Shown in pieces: positions 47,737-60,154 of a stretch of 64,000 nucleotides of DNA. Under the pieces are notes generated by a model. The model was not told the origin of the DNA, did no database searches, and saw only the letters and a list, made by a program, of their open reading frames with translations. Within the stretch, counting starts at the first letter, position 1. Each line of letters opens with the position of its first letter. The stretch is taken from contig OZ035961.1 in assembly GCA_964034945.1 (NCBI GenBank), positions 26,885,684-26,949,683 on the forward strand, given 5' to 3'. The stretch is from Chrysopilus asiliformis. Its lineage: Eukaryota > Arthropoda > Insecta > Diptera > Rhagionidae. The position numbers were made by a program, and so were the translations under genes.

Positions 47737-50335
47737 AGATATAATTTCCTTAAGGAAAATTGATGATTTTTAACGCAAGTGTGCCAACAAAATTTTTTTT
47801 GTTTTTGAAATTGTTAAATTTTTATCTAAATGGACCAATTTTTTCGAGGAATTTTTACACATCAACACACAATAAATAGTAAAATCTACGATCTATATTT
47901 GTCTACAATAAATAATATTTTCCATCAAAGAAATTATTAAATATCTACTCAACATCTTATTTGATTGAGATTTTATTCAATATTCAATCGCATTGATTTA
48001 ACATGAATGAAGGCGTCACGATGTCGACTTTACAATAATATTTCAATCAACTTACTTTCAGTGGGCATATATTTTTTTAACACATCTGCTTTTTGTAAAA
48101 AAACAAAAAAATCAAATAAGAAGAAGAAAAGTGCCAATCATATAACAATTTTACATACAATTACTGTGTGTACGTGAATTGAATTTCCGATTAAAATTGG
48201 TGAAGAAAATTATCGTCTCGATGTCACCATCATCATTATTATCATCTACTGACATCGTCATGATTATTGAGTGTCCGTCCGTTCGTCTGTTTCACCGTCC
48301 AGCACCGAATGAAAAATGCCAAATAAATAAAAAATCTAACAATTTATTTCTCAAGCCCAATAAAGACATTTTCGATGGCTGATTAAAATTTTATTATCAA
48401 TTCAAATCACATATTAGGTGTAGTAATTATTATTACAACCATAGAATGATCACGACTAACGATAAGCGCAGACAAAATTATTATATTTGATTATTTTCAT
48501 CTTGATTTGTGTGTGTATGTTTTTTTTTCACCAATGTTTGAATAATTTAACGCAAACCTCCAAAAAAGAGGAAATGAATTTAAATTTTAAATTAAATGTG
48601 AATTCAATTTGAAATGCCTTAAAATCATTTAGAAGTTGGTATCTTGAAAAAAAAAATCTGATTTGATTTAAGATTTAATCGTTGATCGAAAACATAAAAC
48701 GATATTTAGCGCGTGAATTTACGATCAATGCTATTCAGCTATTTATCGAACGCTTATCATTAATAACTTTAGCTACTGGTGAATAGATGGCGCTATGGTA
48801 ATTGATTGAACATTTCTGGTTTTACCTGTTCCAATTTATTATTCCCACCTCTTTCCCGCTTCAGGTAAAAAACTAAAACATAGCCCAGCCCCCTTCAAGT
48901 CTAAATTTCCTGATTCTGCTTTGAGGTATTTTTTTGAAGATCGATGGGTTTGTGCGCTTGTTTGCCTGTTTGCTTTGCAACCATTAAAATTGATAAATCC
49001 CTCAAACTAAATAGCAGTAGCCCAAAAATGACTTATTCGTCCTGTTTGATTTTAATAGGGCCATTTGCAGTTTTTTTATATCACCCTTTCGGCACCTTCT
49101 TGGGCAAACAAAAAATTATCCCGTGCTTACATAATTTTCGATTATGAAATTTCCGAGGTCTCCAGCGCCAGAAAGTCGTAGGCTTGTTGTTGGGGGGTTG
49201 CAGAAATACCCCCAAAAACTCAGGGAATACAGCGCGAAAAAGGGGGAAAAACAAACAGCAAAAGGTGATAAAACCACGCCTATGACCGTCAGCCATATCT
49301 ATGCCCAGCAATAACCTGAAGGCATATAAAACATGCCTGAATTCACCTCACCATCAACCATTAGGCATCTAAAAGGGGACAAGAAAAAAAAAAGAAACGC
49401 TCAGAGGCAACTCAGGTAGACATGATTTATTGCTGACACATTTACGTTTGTTGCTTTGATGGCGAGAAGGTGAAAAAAAGCACAACGAAAAGAAATATAG
49501 GAAAGTTTTCTTCGTTTTTTCCTTATTCGAGTTGAGTTCTTTTGGCTGCTGTTGTGTTATTGAAAGGAGGCGATAAACAGCAAGGAATCCAGAAATTTGC
49601 CGTAGGGATCTGAGCGCTTATAAGGGAATTTTTGCCAAGCGAAATCATGAAAATCGATATGCAATGAACCGGCCCTACTCCTCCCCCTCACATCAACCTT
49701 TCGACCCGCGAATATCTCAGCCTTAAATGCCAGTGTTTTTCCCTTTTTCCACGGTGTTGATCGAAAAAAGTAAGGAAACAGGTGAAAGTGAACCAAGGAA
49801 ATCGGTTCCAACTCCCGCATGGATTTGCAACATGAGCTGGGCTTAGCCAGCATCGATATTTCACGTCAAATGTGGGCTGCTAAACTTCCAAACTGAAATT
49901 GAAACTCTCCCATAAACAGCCCTTACTCTCGCAACACCATCATTCTTTTATCCTTGTAATGTTGTCGACGTCCAAGTAGGGAAACAGTTTCCCTTAGACG
50001 CCAACGCCTAAAATAGGGAATTTCCATTTACACCCTCTCAACGTTCTGTTAACAGAAATGCTAAGAGTCGATCTAGTAATGTTCCTAGATGAGATTTTAG
50101 GTTCTGCTTCACGTTGGGATTCTTTTTTTCTCTGTATGGGAGGACTTAATGAGTGTTTAATTGGTTCCTAAATGTTTAATCAGGCAAAAACTTTCAGATG
50201 TGCGATGCACCTATAATTAACATGAGCGGAATTCAGGTAATTAGCCCAAACGGATTCAAAATGTAATCTTAGTGGATTTGGCAAAAAATTTGAACATAGA
50301 ATGAAAATATACTGGAATTAAAAAAAGGTTTTTTT
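47737..50335. other. No gene recognised
   Basis: Includes a GC-richer patch at about 49140-49960 with a 98-codon minus-strand frame (49557-49853) that I do not recognise. Otherwise AT-rich. Confidence 0.45.
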
Positions 50336-50339
50336 TTTT

Positions 50340-50530
50340 TACTTTTATTGATTCGTGTTTTGTTAAAGTTAAGACTAAGTTCGGCAATGGGTAAAATTAA
50401 ACCACGCTTTTGTACCTATCTCTATTTTGCAATTATCTCGAAAACGTCGCGTTGAATTACAAAGAATATCACAAAAAGTATGATTTAGGCTAACTATTCC
50501 ATACAGTAAAATCCAATCGGACAATTCTTT
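50340..50530 (+). mobile_element. Family X fragment (body only)
   Basis: agactaagttcggcaatggg, attatctcgaaaacg and ccatacagtaaaatccaatc follow the order seen after the core in family X copies 1 and 6. No microsatellite or ends. Confidence 0.55.
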
Positions 50531-51763
50531 TCTACGATCTATATTTGTCTACAATATGTAAATCACAGTTTTCATCTATCAATAAAAAATGTTAAGATTT
50601 TTTTTTGCAAATTTATTCTTCTACTGTCTCAGCGGTCCAATAATTGAACGTTTTCACAAAAAAAATTTATTTGCAGTAAAAAAAAAGGAAATACAAGACA
50701 CTGAAATTTTTTGGTAATGACACCAAACAAAAGGGAAATTCATGTCAAAAAACAAGAAATTTTCCCAAAATTATACGAATATTATTATTTTTAGCGTTAC
50801 TTTTAGGCAAAATATGTCCGTGGTAAAAATGGTATCTCCTCAGTATTTAAAAAAAGTAAAATTCTGATACACAAATTGCGCCGCAGGTAAAATTTTGAGG
50901 AAAAATTAGTCCATATTCCAAAAATTAATTAGCAAATGCGCCGCAGGCAAAATCCTTTAAAATAAGAACTGAAAGCAGATGCTATTTACAAAACTGAGCG
51001 TAATTTCAAAATGTTTAGGTACCAAGGCCAAATAAAATAATCCGAGACAAATATTTAGTTTTCGTGACAACATGCCCAATTCCTGGACTCCAGGACGCAT
51101 GGCAAATCCAGGACGCATGGTCCCCCTACACATAATTAAATTTTTTTTTTTAAATTTGACCGAAAAAATTATACAAATGTTAATGATTTGCGAATTGTAC
51201 TCGAAGACATTCGAATTGCCCATCGATAGGGCGTGCTCTCCACGTCGAGAATCACTGATTCAAGGCTATAAGTTTCTGGACACTAAACAAATGACCATTA
51301 ACCCTTTCGGTATTTTGATGCCATATGGCAACGCAGTTAAAAATTTTAAATGACTTATTATTTATTTTCAACACTCTATTCTCATTCAGTGCACCATTAA
51401 GTGCATTTTTGACCCAATTTTGATTTTTTGAGTAAAAAGCTGGACCACAGTGGACGTATTTGAAAAAAATTAAAATTTTTAATTTTTTTTTTTGTTTTTT
51501 TTTTGTTTTAAATGAATACTAATAGCTTAAACATCATTAATTTGTATACAGAGTATTTTTAAAACCCATAGAAAAAAACATGTACCGAAAGTGTTAAATA
51601 TGTAAAACATACCTTACTTCAGCTTGGGTTGCTATGAATCACACTTTTTTTTCCTGCGGCGCATTTTTTAGCCTTGCGACGAATATATCGTATTTTTTCC
51701 CGGATTTGATTTCTTCATTCTCATCTAACATAAGTCATAATTTGGTTTTTATTGGAATAACGG
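50531..51763. other. No gene recognised; three GC-rich motif copies
   Basis: Motif copies at 50878-50893 (gcgccgcaggtaaaat), 50938-50953 (gcgccgcaggcaaaat) and reverse at 51653-51668 (cctgcggcgcattttt). The first two are 60 bp apart in direct orientation. Confidence 0.55.
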
Positions 51764-52551
51764 TGCACTGTAGAAAATGAATTTGAATTTAAACCGAAAA
51801 ATGGGGTAAAAACGGGGTAAATTTGCAAAAACGTCGTAAAATTTCGAAAAAAAATCAGAATTTAGCTCGCACACCATTTAAGTTGTAAAATCACCCAAAA
51901 AACATTAATCTTACACTAGAAATAGGGTAATTTTAAACCTTGCGTAAAATTTCGACCAATATTCCTATTTTTACTCTCATTTTGGTGTAAAAACACGCTC
52001 GCAGGGTATTTTTGCATTATTGTACGGACAATTTAACCTTAACCTTATAATTCGCATAAGGTTTGTGGCATCGGAGTATAAATACTCGAATCGAGTTTTA
52101 CTCTACCAAAATCCTGTATGGCGCCTGCCACATGGCAGACATGCCCGGGAAATTTGGATGTGAAAACATCCGCAAAAATAATATAATATTTTTGTTTTTG
52201 CAGACCGTATAAGCCGAGAAATTCTAATACCATTTTCGGTGTAATTTTAAACAAAAAATGTCGTAAAATTACACCTTTAAGACACGGTTTTGCTACCAAA
52301 TAGAAGGAAAATTACAACAAAAATGTGGTAATTTTAAACATCCATGTCGTAAAATTACACCCATATTGTACTTTTACTTCTTATTTAGCTTAAAGTTCCC
52401 CCGTAAAAGAGGCTTTTGTACGCCACAAAATGAGTAAAAATGCATAGCTTTTAAGCCATTACGACTCGGTGTAATTTTACCCCTATTATCGTAGGAAAAT
52501 GGTTTCCTACGATAATAGGGGTAAAATTACAATAAAATTTTCTAGAGTGTG
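51764..52551 (+). mobile_element. CACT-ended DNA element, 784 bp, with TG flanks
   Basis: The element is 51766-52549. Ends CACTGTAGAAAAT and ATTTTCTAGAGTG are inverted repeats with one mismatch, flanked by TG on both sides (51764-51765, 52550-52551). The interior repeats phrases such as gtcgtaaaattaca and ggtgtaattttaaac in both orientations, and a perfect 29-bp palindrome sits near the right end. It shares the CACT start, an inner AGAAAA and a 2-bp duplication with the CACTCAG MITEs. No coding sequence. Confidence 0.72.
52470..52531. repeat. Perfect palindrome, two 29-bp arms, 4-base loop
   Basis: Left arm 52470-52498 (starts tgtaattttacccc), loop 52499-52502 (atgg), right arm 52503-52531, an exact reverse complement by base-by-base check. 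Confidence 0.97.
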
Positions 52552-52564
52552 CATATCGTCTCTA

Positions 52565-53030
52565 AGTGGTGCATATCGTTATTCCTACAGGATATCCCTT
52601 TCGAATATTCAAATTCTGCCACCAGACTGGTGAACAGTGGCCCCCAAAAAACCCCTACTGCCAGTGTTTCTAAGGAAAAATGGTGAAAAGGATATTTGAG
52701 TCATCCTTATAGGACTTTCTGTTTCGAATTTTGAAATTCTGACAGCACATTCATGATCAGCAACCCCAAAAACATCACAAAGCAAGTTTTCCCAGAAAAA
52801 AATTTAATAGGATATTTGCGTTATTCTTAAAGGATTTTCTGTTTCGAGTTTTGAAATTCCAATACCAAATTCCTAATCAGTTTTTTTTTTGAAAAACTGG
52901 CATTGGAAGGTTAATGCCAGTTTTTCCAAAAAAAAAAATTATGAAAAGGATATTTGCGTTATCTTTACAGAACTTACCGTCTCGAATTTTAAAATTATAA
53001 CACCAGATTTGTCCCAAAAACGATATAGAG
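52565..53030 (+). repeat. Degenerate tandem repeat, about 120-138 bp, four units
   Basis: Equivalent points: gcatatcgttattcctacag (52571), gatatttgagtcatccttat (52691), gatatttgcgttattcttaa (52811), gatatttgcgttatctttac (52949). Each unit goes on with ttctgtttcgaattttgaaa or a variant. The third unit is longer because it holds a 13-bp-arm hairpin (aaaaactggcatt 52892-52904; aatgccagttttt 52913-52925). Confidence 0.88.
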
Positions 53031-55256
53031 CAATATTTTGAAACACATTGCACGCAAGTGATTTACAAAGTGTATAAATGCCAGCCTTAAATCACGTATC
53101 AAAGCTTCCGATTTTCTTATTCAATAGAAAAGAAAAAAAAATTGATCCCATTATCATTATTTAAAGAACACACGTGTATCGACAGGTAAAAGAAAACCAC
53201 ATCAAAGTCTAACCGCAACGAAATGCTGAAATATTTACTATCAATATGTTTTACCTTTCACACGTAACCGACAAACTGTCGCGACCTCCGACATTTTTAG
53301 AAGAGGCGAGAGTTATGGAAAAACAAACATTGCATCAAAATAGAAATTGAATTCAATTAAGTCAACATTTTCCCTATCGATAGGGATTTCCATAGCTGCG
53401 ATTGCGCATAAAAACTTAAAACTCAAGAATGTAATAAAAAAATACCTATTTTTAGTACCCGTCTAATCGAAGAATTAAAAGTCAGGGGCTTATCTTATCC
53501 CATCGATGTATAAAACTTATGCGATAAGATCCATTGAACTAAATTAGTGAACTTACACCAAGCTCTCACTGAAACCTCTAAAAACCGACGAGGGGCAGAG
53601 AATTAACGCATAGAATTTCGTTTGTTTTTCTAAGACCCACTTTAGGCGCCACTTGTCTGTTTAATTGTTCAATTTTTTACCAGTTGATTTACTGACACCC
53701 TGCAAGACAATTTTTTTTCTTAAGACAATCATCTTTTTTTTTTTGCTCCAGTGCGGATTATTTGAAATTCCTTTGGACAATTGAAATTCATTAAAATGTT
53801 ACATACTGTAAACAGTTTCGGTGGAATTATAAAAGCAGATGAATAAATCGATTTGTTTACAACATTGATTGGTTTTTCGAGCTTTCGTTATTCGATTGTA
53901 ATTATGGACCATAATTATGGTACGTACATTCATAATTGAATCCGAATCGAGTTCGATTAGAGATTGGATGAAGATGGGGAAATGGATGTACATTCAAGTA
54001 TTATGACGAGATAAAGCAATGAGTGGAGGAAGTTACCGTCGGCTGCTATGTCGGAGCATAAGAAAAAATAAATAACATTAAGATTATCATTTGCATTGGA
54101 TCGACTTCTTATAACTAGATCCCAACATATGAGAATATCTTCCAGTTTTAGCTTTGGACTAGACATCAGCCGATATTGGCGTCAAATTTTATTGCATGTG
54201 CGCTGTTGGAATTATTTTTATTTGGTGTTGAGTGGCTAAAGAGAAGTTAATGGAATCATTTATGTCATGGAAATTTCTTTGAAGATTTTTCTCGTTATTT
54301 ATGAAGCCAGAATAAAAAAAAAGTTGTATACCATCATCAAGGGTAATGAATATCAACTCAAAGGGTTTTTTATATTATTGTAGATTCAAAGCAATTGAAC
54401 TATTTTTGGTATTTAAATTTTATTGGAAGCGTACATTGAACACTGGTTGAATTTTTTCAAATAATGTGTTTCTCTCTAGAGTTACCATTGGGTTACAGAT
54501 TTTTCACTACATTTCCTCTTGATGAACAACAAAACCTTAAAAATGCTAAAATTCTTTTAGATTGTTCGCAATCCATGTAAAACGGTAACTCAACTATTAT
54601 AATAGGACGCAAAAAGACACCGCGACCGAAAAGTCAAGAAATCCATGTGAGTTTAAGGCGAAACTTCCAATCAATGAGGTTTTTTGTTACTTTGGAGGCA
54701 TTTGTAGCAGAGAAGAAAATTGTCAAGAAAAAATCGGGGTAATTGCAAAAATCTCGGTGTTGTGTCCAGAATTATAAAAAGACATTTGATGAAAATTTTG
54801 ATTGGGTCGCAACTTTAAATTCAAATCAAGAAATACACCGTTTAAAGTGAAGAAAAATAATTTTTTGTAGCTTTTTACGCTCTAAGAAAAAATGCGAACG
54901 AAATTCTAAAAGTAACAGTAAAGAAAAATGTGCCGCAGGAAAATTTATAGTAATATGTGCCACGTAGGCGAAACTTCTAAAAAAAATCACGCGTATTGCG
55001 ATTGGCGTGTCGTTTTCGACAAGAAACGTTTACGTGTTTAACCCCTTTTGTTTTCGACAAGAGTTGTTTTACGTGTTTAACGACTCTTGGCGAAGACGAA
55101 ACGATTTATTCTCTCTACCCGAAAATAAAATATTTACAGCAACTCCCAAGTCGAAATCGACGCCCAAAAATTTCAAAGCGATCCCTGGGTGTCGGTTCCG
55201 ACTATTTTAGCAATTCTTGAGTTAAGATATTGTGGATTTACTATTTGGAAAGAACA
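53031..55256. other. No gene recognised; two motif copies
   Basis: Motif variants at 54930-54945 (gtgccgcaggaaaatt) and 54957-54974 (gtgccacgtaggcgaaac), about 27 bp apart. Short overlapping frames at 54996-55220 have no motif. Confidence 0.5.
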
Positions 55257-55457
55257 GGAGTGATATTCCGTAACTTGTTTCAAGCGTGTGTTTTGAGTTA
55301 GAAGAACAAGAAGTATTCGGTGTCTCTGTTTTGATTTCCTTTAATTTATTTTTAAGAGCACCATAAAAAAAATGACAGAGAGAAACCGAGATAGCAAATA
55401 ACACTTTTTCTTCTAACTCGAAACAAACGCTTGAATCAAGTTACGGAATACCACTCC
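55257..55457. mobile_element. Fold-back (long inverted repeat) element, 201 bp
   Basis: Arms 55257-55306 (begins ggagtgatattccgtaactt) and 55408-55457 (ends ttacggaataccactcc) are inverted repeats of 50 bp with four mismatches, separated by 101 bp. No clear target duplication could be set, so the superfamily is unknown. Confidence 0.85.
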
Positions 55458-55589
55458 AGGTAATCATTCTAGTGTAAATTTTAGGTCTAACCGCTCCCTT
55501 CCATGGCATTGATTTGTGATTTTTTCTAAAAAGGTGTATTATATATCCCTTGATTCTTATGGTGTACCAAAGGCCATTTTGGACTAATG

Positions 55590-55681
55590 ATGGGGGGTCG
55601 GGTGTTGGGTATTGGTCCAACCTCTTTCAAACGCGCTAGGTCGCGGAGTTTTTGGTAGCCAAGAAAACCACTATGAAAAGA
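55590..55681 (+). mobile_element. Family Z repeat fragment, copy 2
   Basis: gggtattggtccaacctctt and aagaaaaccactatgaaaag match the left part of family Z copy 1 (10055-10140). Confidence 0.6.
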
Positions 55682-57639
55682 TCAGAATCAAAGGACGATA
55701 TATCGCATAAGAAAAATTATTGTTTAATCTTTTAATTACAGAAGTTTTTTTTGGAGTCGTCAATATTCTACCAATGCGAGTATTATGCTTTATTTTCTCT
55801 ATTCTTTCTAAAAAGATGTTGTCGGAAGCCGTTAACCGCATTTTGAGCACATAAAACTAAAGGGCTGTTCATAAAACACCCCATTTTAGCCTTTTCAGAC
55901 TCTGCGTACAAATTTTCCACAATTTCTTCTACAGAAATCAGCATTGCCGCCACACTACCGGAGACCCCCTCCAACCAACATATGTGGCGTACTTTAAAGA
56001 TGTCCCCAAAAATGAATAATTATGTTTATAAAAATATCTACGCCACCTTAGCTTGTAATGTGTTTAACAGATTTTTCCTTTGTTCGTGAAATGTTTGAAA
56101 TTTCATGTAATTCCTTGTATAAAATTTTTAGTGACCTGCATAAAAACTAGAATTTTCTTATATAGGTACAGAGAATTAACATAAATTGTCAAAAAATTGT
56201 AGTGAATGAAAGTCTTATGGATATTTCGTGATAAAGCAACCAACTAAGATTTAACGTCGCCCAAAAATTGATTAAACCAAAAGAAAACGGAATAGAAAAA
56301 AAATTGATTTCATAGAGGCATTCACCCAGTTTAAATTCGTGTTACATAAAATCCAATTAAGCTGATTAGAACTGTCACACTGCACACAAAAACTATCATT
56401 AACTTATATAAATAGTGGTATAATAGTATGTATATCTACACTATGCCACCATAGTATTATTTTATAGTGGCATTAGATTGAGACTTGCGCAAGTTGCCAC
56501 CATGAAAGTTTTTGATTCAACCTAAGTAAGTAACACTATAGCAAACTATTCAGAAAACAAAACAAGAAGACATGCGACAGATCAGCCATAACAAAACATT
56601 CGGGATTCGATATAAGAAAAATATATACTTAGTTATATGATAAAATATACCGGAATGTGTATAGCCATATTTATACATGCATGTAGATACCCCCACCCTC
56701 CTCAATATCCCAATTTAATGGTATTTTATCCAATTCATGATATTCAGGAGATTTTCAATATATTCTAACACAGATAGAGTAACAATAGCTACTAGCATGA
56801 TATTCCCAAATGTCAATAAATAACACTTTCTCAGTCTCTAATCGTATTCGGGCAATCTTAAATCTCGAACTTTAATCAATTTGGAGCAGCTACTGCTAAG
56901 ACAACAAAACTTTATAAAGACATTTGAGTTCGCTACTACTGGTGTATTAATTCATTAATTAATTTATTCCTTCCTTGGAGAAATCGGTTATACGTTATGT
57001 ATTTATATCTGTCATTTATGCATATTACATGTTTTGCACTATTTTGGGAGCTCGAACAACATACAAGAATTTTACAATATCCAAAAGATTATAATAAGGA
57101 ATTTCTGTACTAAAATCTTTATTTTGCGTCTAAAAACTTTTTAGAAAGGAGTTCTCGTGAAATTTAACATTTGCAGCGTATTCTCGTTTGATTTTATTGG
57201 AAGATTATGTGGCAATTTAGTTAATTTTGTGTCTATTTTTAAACAGCCCACTATTGTCATATTTTTGAAGCAGCAATAACTTCAGAATTATGAAATCGAG
57301 ACCATTTTATTCGCCAATATCCAACGGTTGCTGATTTGCGTGTTATGACAGCCTAAGTTTTAAAAAATCGGTCCCAATAATTTTGCGGAGCCCTTTAAGT
57401 AGGCATGTTTTGGGTCAAAATTATATTCGGATTTTGATGGAGTCTGACAACACTTTCTCACTAACGCAAAAGGTCGTAAAATAGACGTAGCGACTACAAA
57501 GCCAAGAAGTCAGGTTGAATTTAAGGGTGACTACTACTTGATTAAAATTTCGATTGAAATTTTGGGTGAGGATTAAAATTTTGCCTAAACGTAATCTTCG
57601 TAAAATAGAGGTCGTAGATTGAGCGTTGCGACCACAACG
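55682..57639. other. No gene recognised
   Basis: Includes another GGGCTGTTCATAAA-type terminus at 55862-55880. Small inverted phrases around 56410-56480 (atagtggtataa/ccactatgcc) were seen but not resolved into an element. A Z-like phrase (cgtaaaatagacgtagcgac) begins at about 57475. Confidence 0.45.
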
Positions 57640-57970
57640 TCAAGAAATTAGTGGGAATTCAAGGCGTAACGACCACTAAGCGACCTTTTACATAACATTA
57701 CTATAACTTTTCCACACATCAAAGTTCCGTTGGAACAAATCTACTATGAAAACCGTTAGTTCGCTATAAAATTGCCAAAATCAAACTTTTCATACTGTAA
57801 TGAGAATAGCTCGAGAATGGATAAAGACAAAAATCGACGGTTAAAAACAAGTATGTAAGAAATTAGTGCCAAGTCAAGACGTAATAACCACTTAGCGACC
57901 TTTTACATAAGATTACTATAATTTTAACTAACTTTTCCACGCATCAAAGTTCAGTTGGAACAAATAGATA
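57640..57970 (+). repeat. Family Z-related sequence with a 215-bp direct duplication
   Basis: accactaagcgaccttttac then acttttccacacatcaaagt at about 57670-57730 recur as accacttagcgacctttta and acttttccacgcatcaaagt at about 57890-57945. Between them lies the family Z segment aaaaccgttagttcgctata and ctcgagaatggataaagaca. Confidence 0.75.
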
Positions 57971-59660
57971 CTCAAAAATGGCAACCATGATAGAAGCTTA
58001 CATAACAAAAGTTTTTTTTGTGTTTCTTGCGATAAAGAAATATTTTTCTGTTCAAAAATCGAGCATTACAAAACTTTGTAATACCATTTGTTAATTACCA
58101 AGAATTATTTGTTTTAAATTTATCATTTTGATTGCTTTCGACTGAGTATGACAAAAAAAGTGTCACATCCATACCACACATGAGTATCCTTGCGTGCATA
58201 CAAAAAGCGACATAAAACGATTTTATATCGCATTCAAACCAAGTACACATAATATAAAAAATGTTTTCAATTTATTAGCAAAGACCACACGAAAGGTTAA
58301 ACAGACAAATTGCTAGAGTTTTTAAGATTTTCTGTCGATAAACCAAATTTCCGATGTCATTCACTTATTTGTGTGCAGGCAATAGGGACAAATGCGAACA
58401 TGCTATACGCCAGGCCAACAAGAAATTATATCGAAAATTCAACGTAAATATTGTCCCCATATAGTAGTTGTTACTATTGAACCCTCGCTGGTCTTAACTA
58501 ATTTCTTAATGGATTGCTGTCGGTTGCGTTTTTTCTATCGGCGTCACATCGAAAGATAAATTTATTGAAAATTCTCTACTACAAGTTTTTGGTGTGTTTT
58601 TTATCATCATTTCATCGGATTCGGGTAAGGGCTGTGAAAATTTTCATTCAACCACCAGTCGTAATCCTTGTTGTATTGAATTTAAGTCCTTAAATGTTTT
58701 GTCTATCTTCATGAATCTGAATTAGAAGAGATGTCGTACACACAAAAGTTAGATAGACTTATTTGAAATGGAAACCATGGAGAAATCGGGTAAGGAGAAC
58801 CACTTATTTTTAACCAATCCTGGATGAAATACGAGTGAGGGAAGTTTAAGTTTTCTTTAGAGTATACCCCTCGATATGATCATCCCCCACGCACAATAAA
58901 TGAAGTCTTATCGACTGTTTACATCAATCCACTATAGTGTGTCCTTTTGTTTGTAAAACTCACTTTTCTAAAGTAAAGAAAAAAAAACATATTTTCCCTG
59001 ATTCTTTCTTTTTCTTGAATTTGTATTTTTTTTTCTCTTCCTTCACTTTTTAATTTATTATTTCAAATGTAATTTCGTTGTTCTCTTCTTATTTAAATTT
59101 ATTGCACCCCAAAGAAATTGCTGGATGATAAAAGGGAAGGTACAAGCCACATACAATCACATACACGTAACATTTAAAGGAAAGGAAATTTTCGTAGATG
59201 TCTGTAAGATTTATTGCTTTTCTTATACATAAAGTATATTCTATTTAAAACACCATATACCGCTTTTTTGTAAAGAAATATCGATTACAAAAGTATATTT
59301 AGCATCAAAAAATTTACATACAATAAAACAAACTAAACACTTTAGTTTAAGATATTTTGGCAAATTAACATTTAACATTTTTTTTTGTACGTTCGAGTTT
59401 TGATCACACCTCTGGTGGTCCCCAAACGCTTTTTCCCCGATCGCGATGTGCGCTACAGTTTATTTTATGAAATTAATATTTTTAATTTAATCAAAAAAAT
59501 AATGGAATCACTAAAAAACTTTTGATGTGTGGGTTATTGAGAAAAAAATCAATTTAATTGATTTATCAACAAAAAAAAATATTAACACTTGAATTCTGGA
59601 GATGTGAACAAGTCATATTCTGTGTAGCGATTTTGGCACAAAAGATAACAATTTTGCAGT
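57971..59660. other. No recognisable feature
   Basis: AT-rich DNA with homopolymer runs; no frame or repeat that I can name. Confidence 0.5.
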
Positions 59661-59664
59661 GATT

Positions 59665-59800
59665 GGGCGCATTCAGTGAACTGAGCCGCTCAGAAGTCTT
59701 TTGAACAGCTCACTGGCTCAGTTACTGAATACAACCGTTCTTTCTGAGCGGCTCAGCTTTTTTACTGAGCGGCATAAAAGTACGCTCAGTTAGTGAGCGA
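59665..59800. repeat. CTGAGC-rich inverted repeat cluster
   Basis: ctgagccgctcagaa (59681-59695) and ttctgagcggctcag (59742-59756) are a perfect 15-bp inverted repeat. Several more cagtgaac/ctcagt/actgagcgg phrases surround it. This may be a small degenerate DNA element. Confidence 0.75.
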
Positions 59801-59910
59801 TGCGAAACGTCAAAAAATTTTATTCCGTTTTATTAAAACTCAAGGCAATTTGACAGTTGATGGTTTGCGACCAGTATACTAAGTTATTATATTTCACTTT
59901 GAAAATTGAA

Positions 59911-60110
59911 AATTTTTGTCTGCGGCGCATTTCTATTGATGTATTTTAGAGTAGATAAATCTTTTTCTCTAAAAATTACACCTGCGGCGCATTTTTTTTT
60001 AACTATTGCTGTAAAGTTTTAATCAACCTCAGTCAGAATAAGGGATCACCCAACCTTTTATAACTCGGATAAGGAGTCGCGGTAGAGAGAAAAAAAGTTG
60101 AAAACCACTG
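59911..60110. mobile_element. hAT-like right terminus with two motif copies upstream
   Basis: aagttgaaaaccactg ends at 60110 and is the reverse of a CAGTGGTTTTCAA-type hAT end. Reverse motif copies lie at 59919-59933 (tctgcggcgcatttc) and 59980-59995 (acctgcggcgcatttt). The left end and target duplication were not found. Confidence 0.45.
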
Positions 60111-60154
60111 CCGTAGAATTTATCTTTAATTTTTTTTAGTGTTGATTGGGAAGG

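Noticed and set aside
49557..49853. 98-codon minus-strand frame in a GC-richer patch
   Set aside because: No recognisable domain and no splice or promoter context; composition alone can keep such a frame open.
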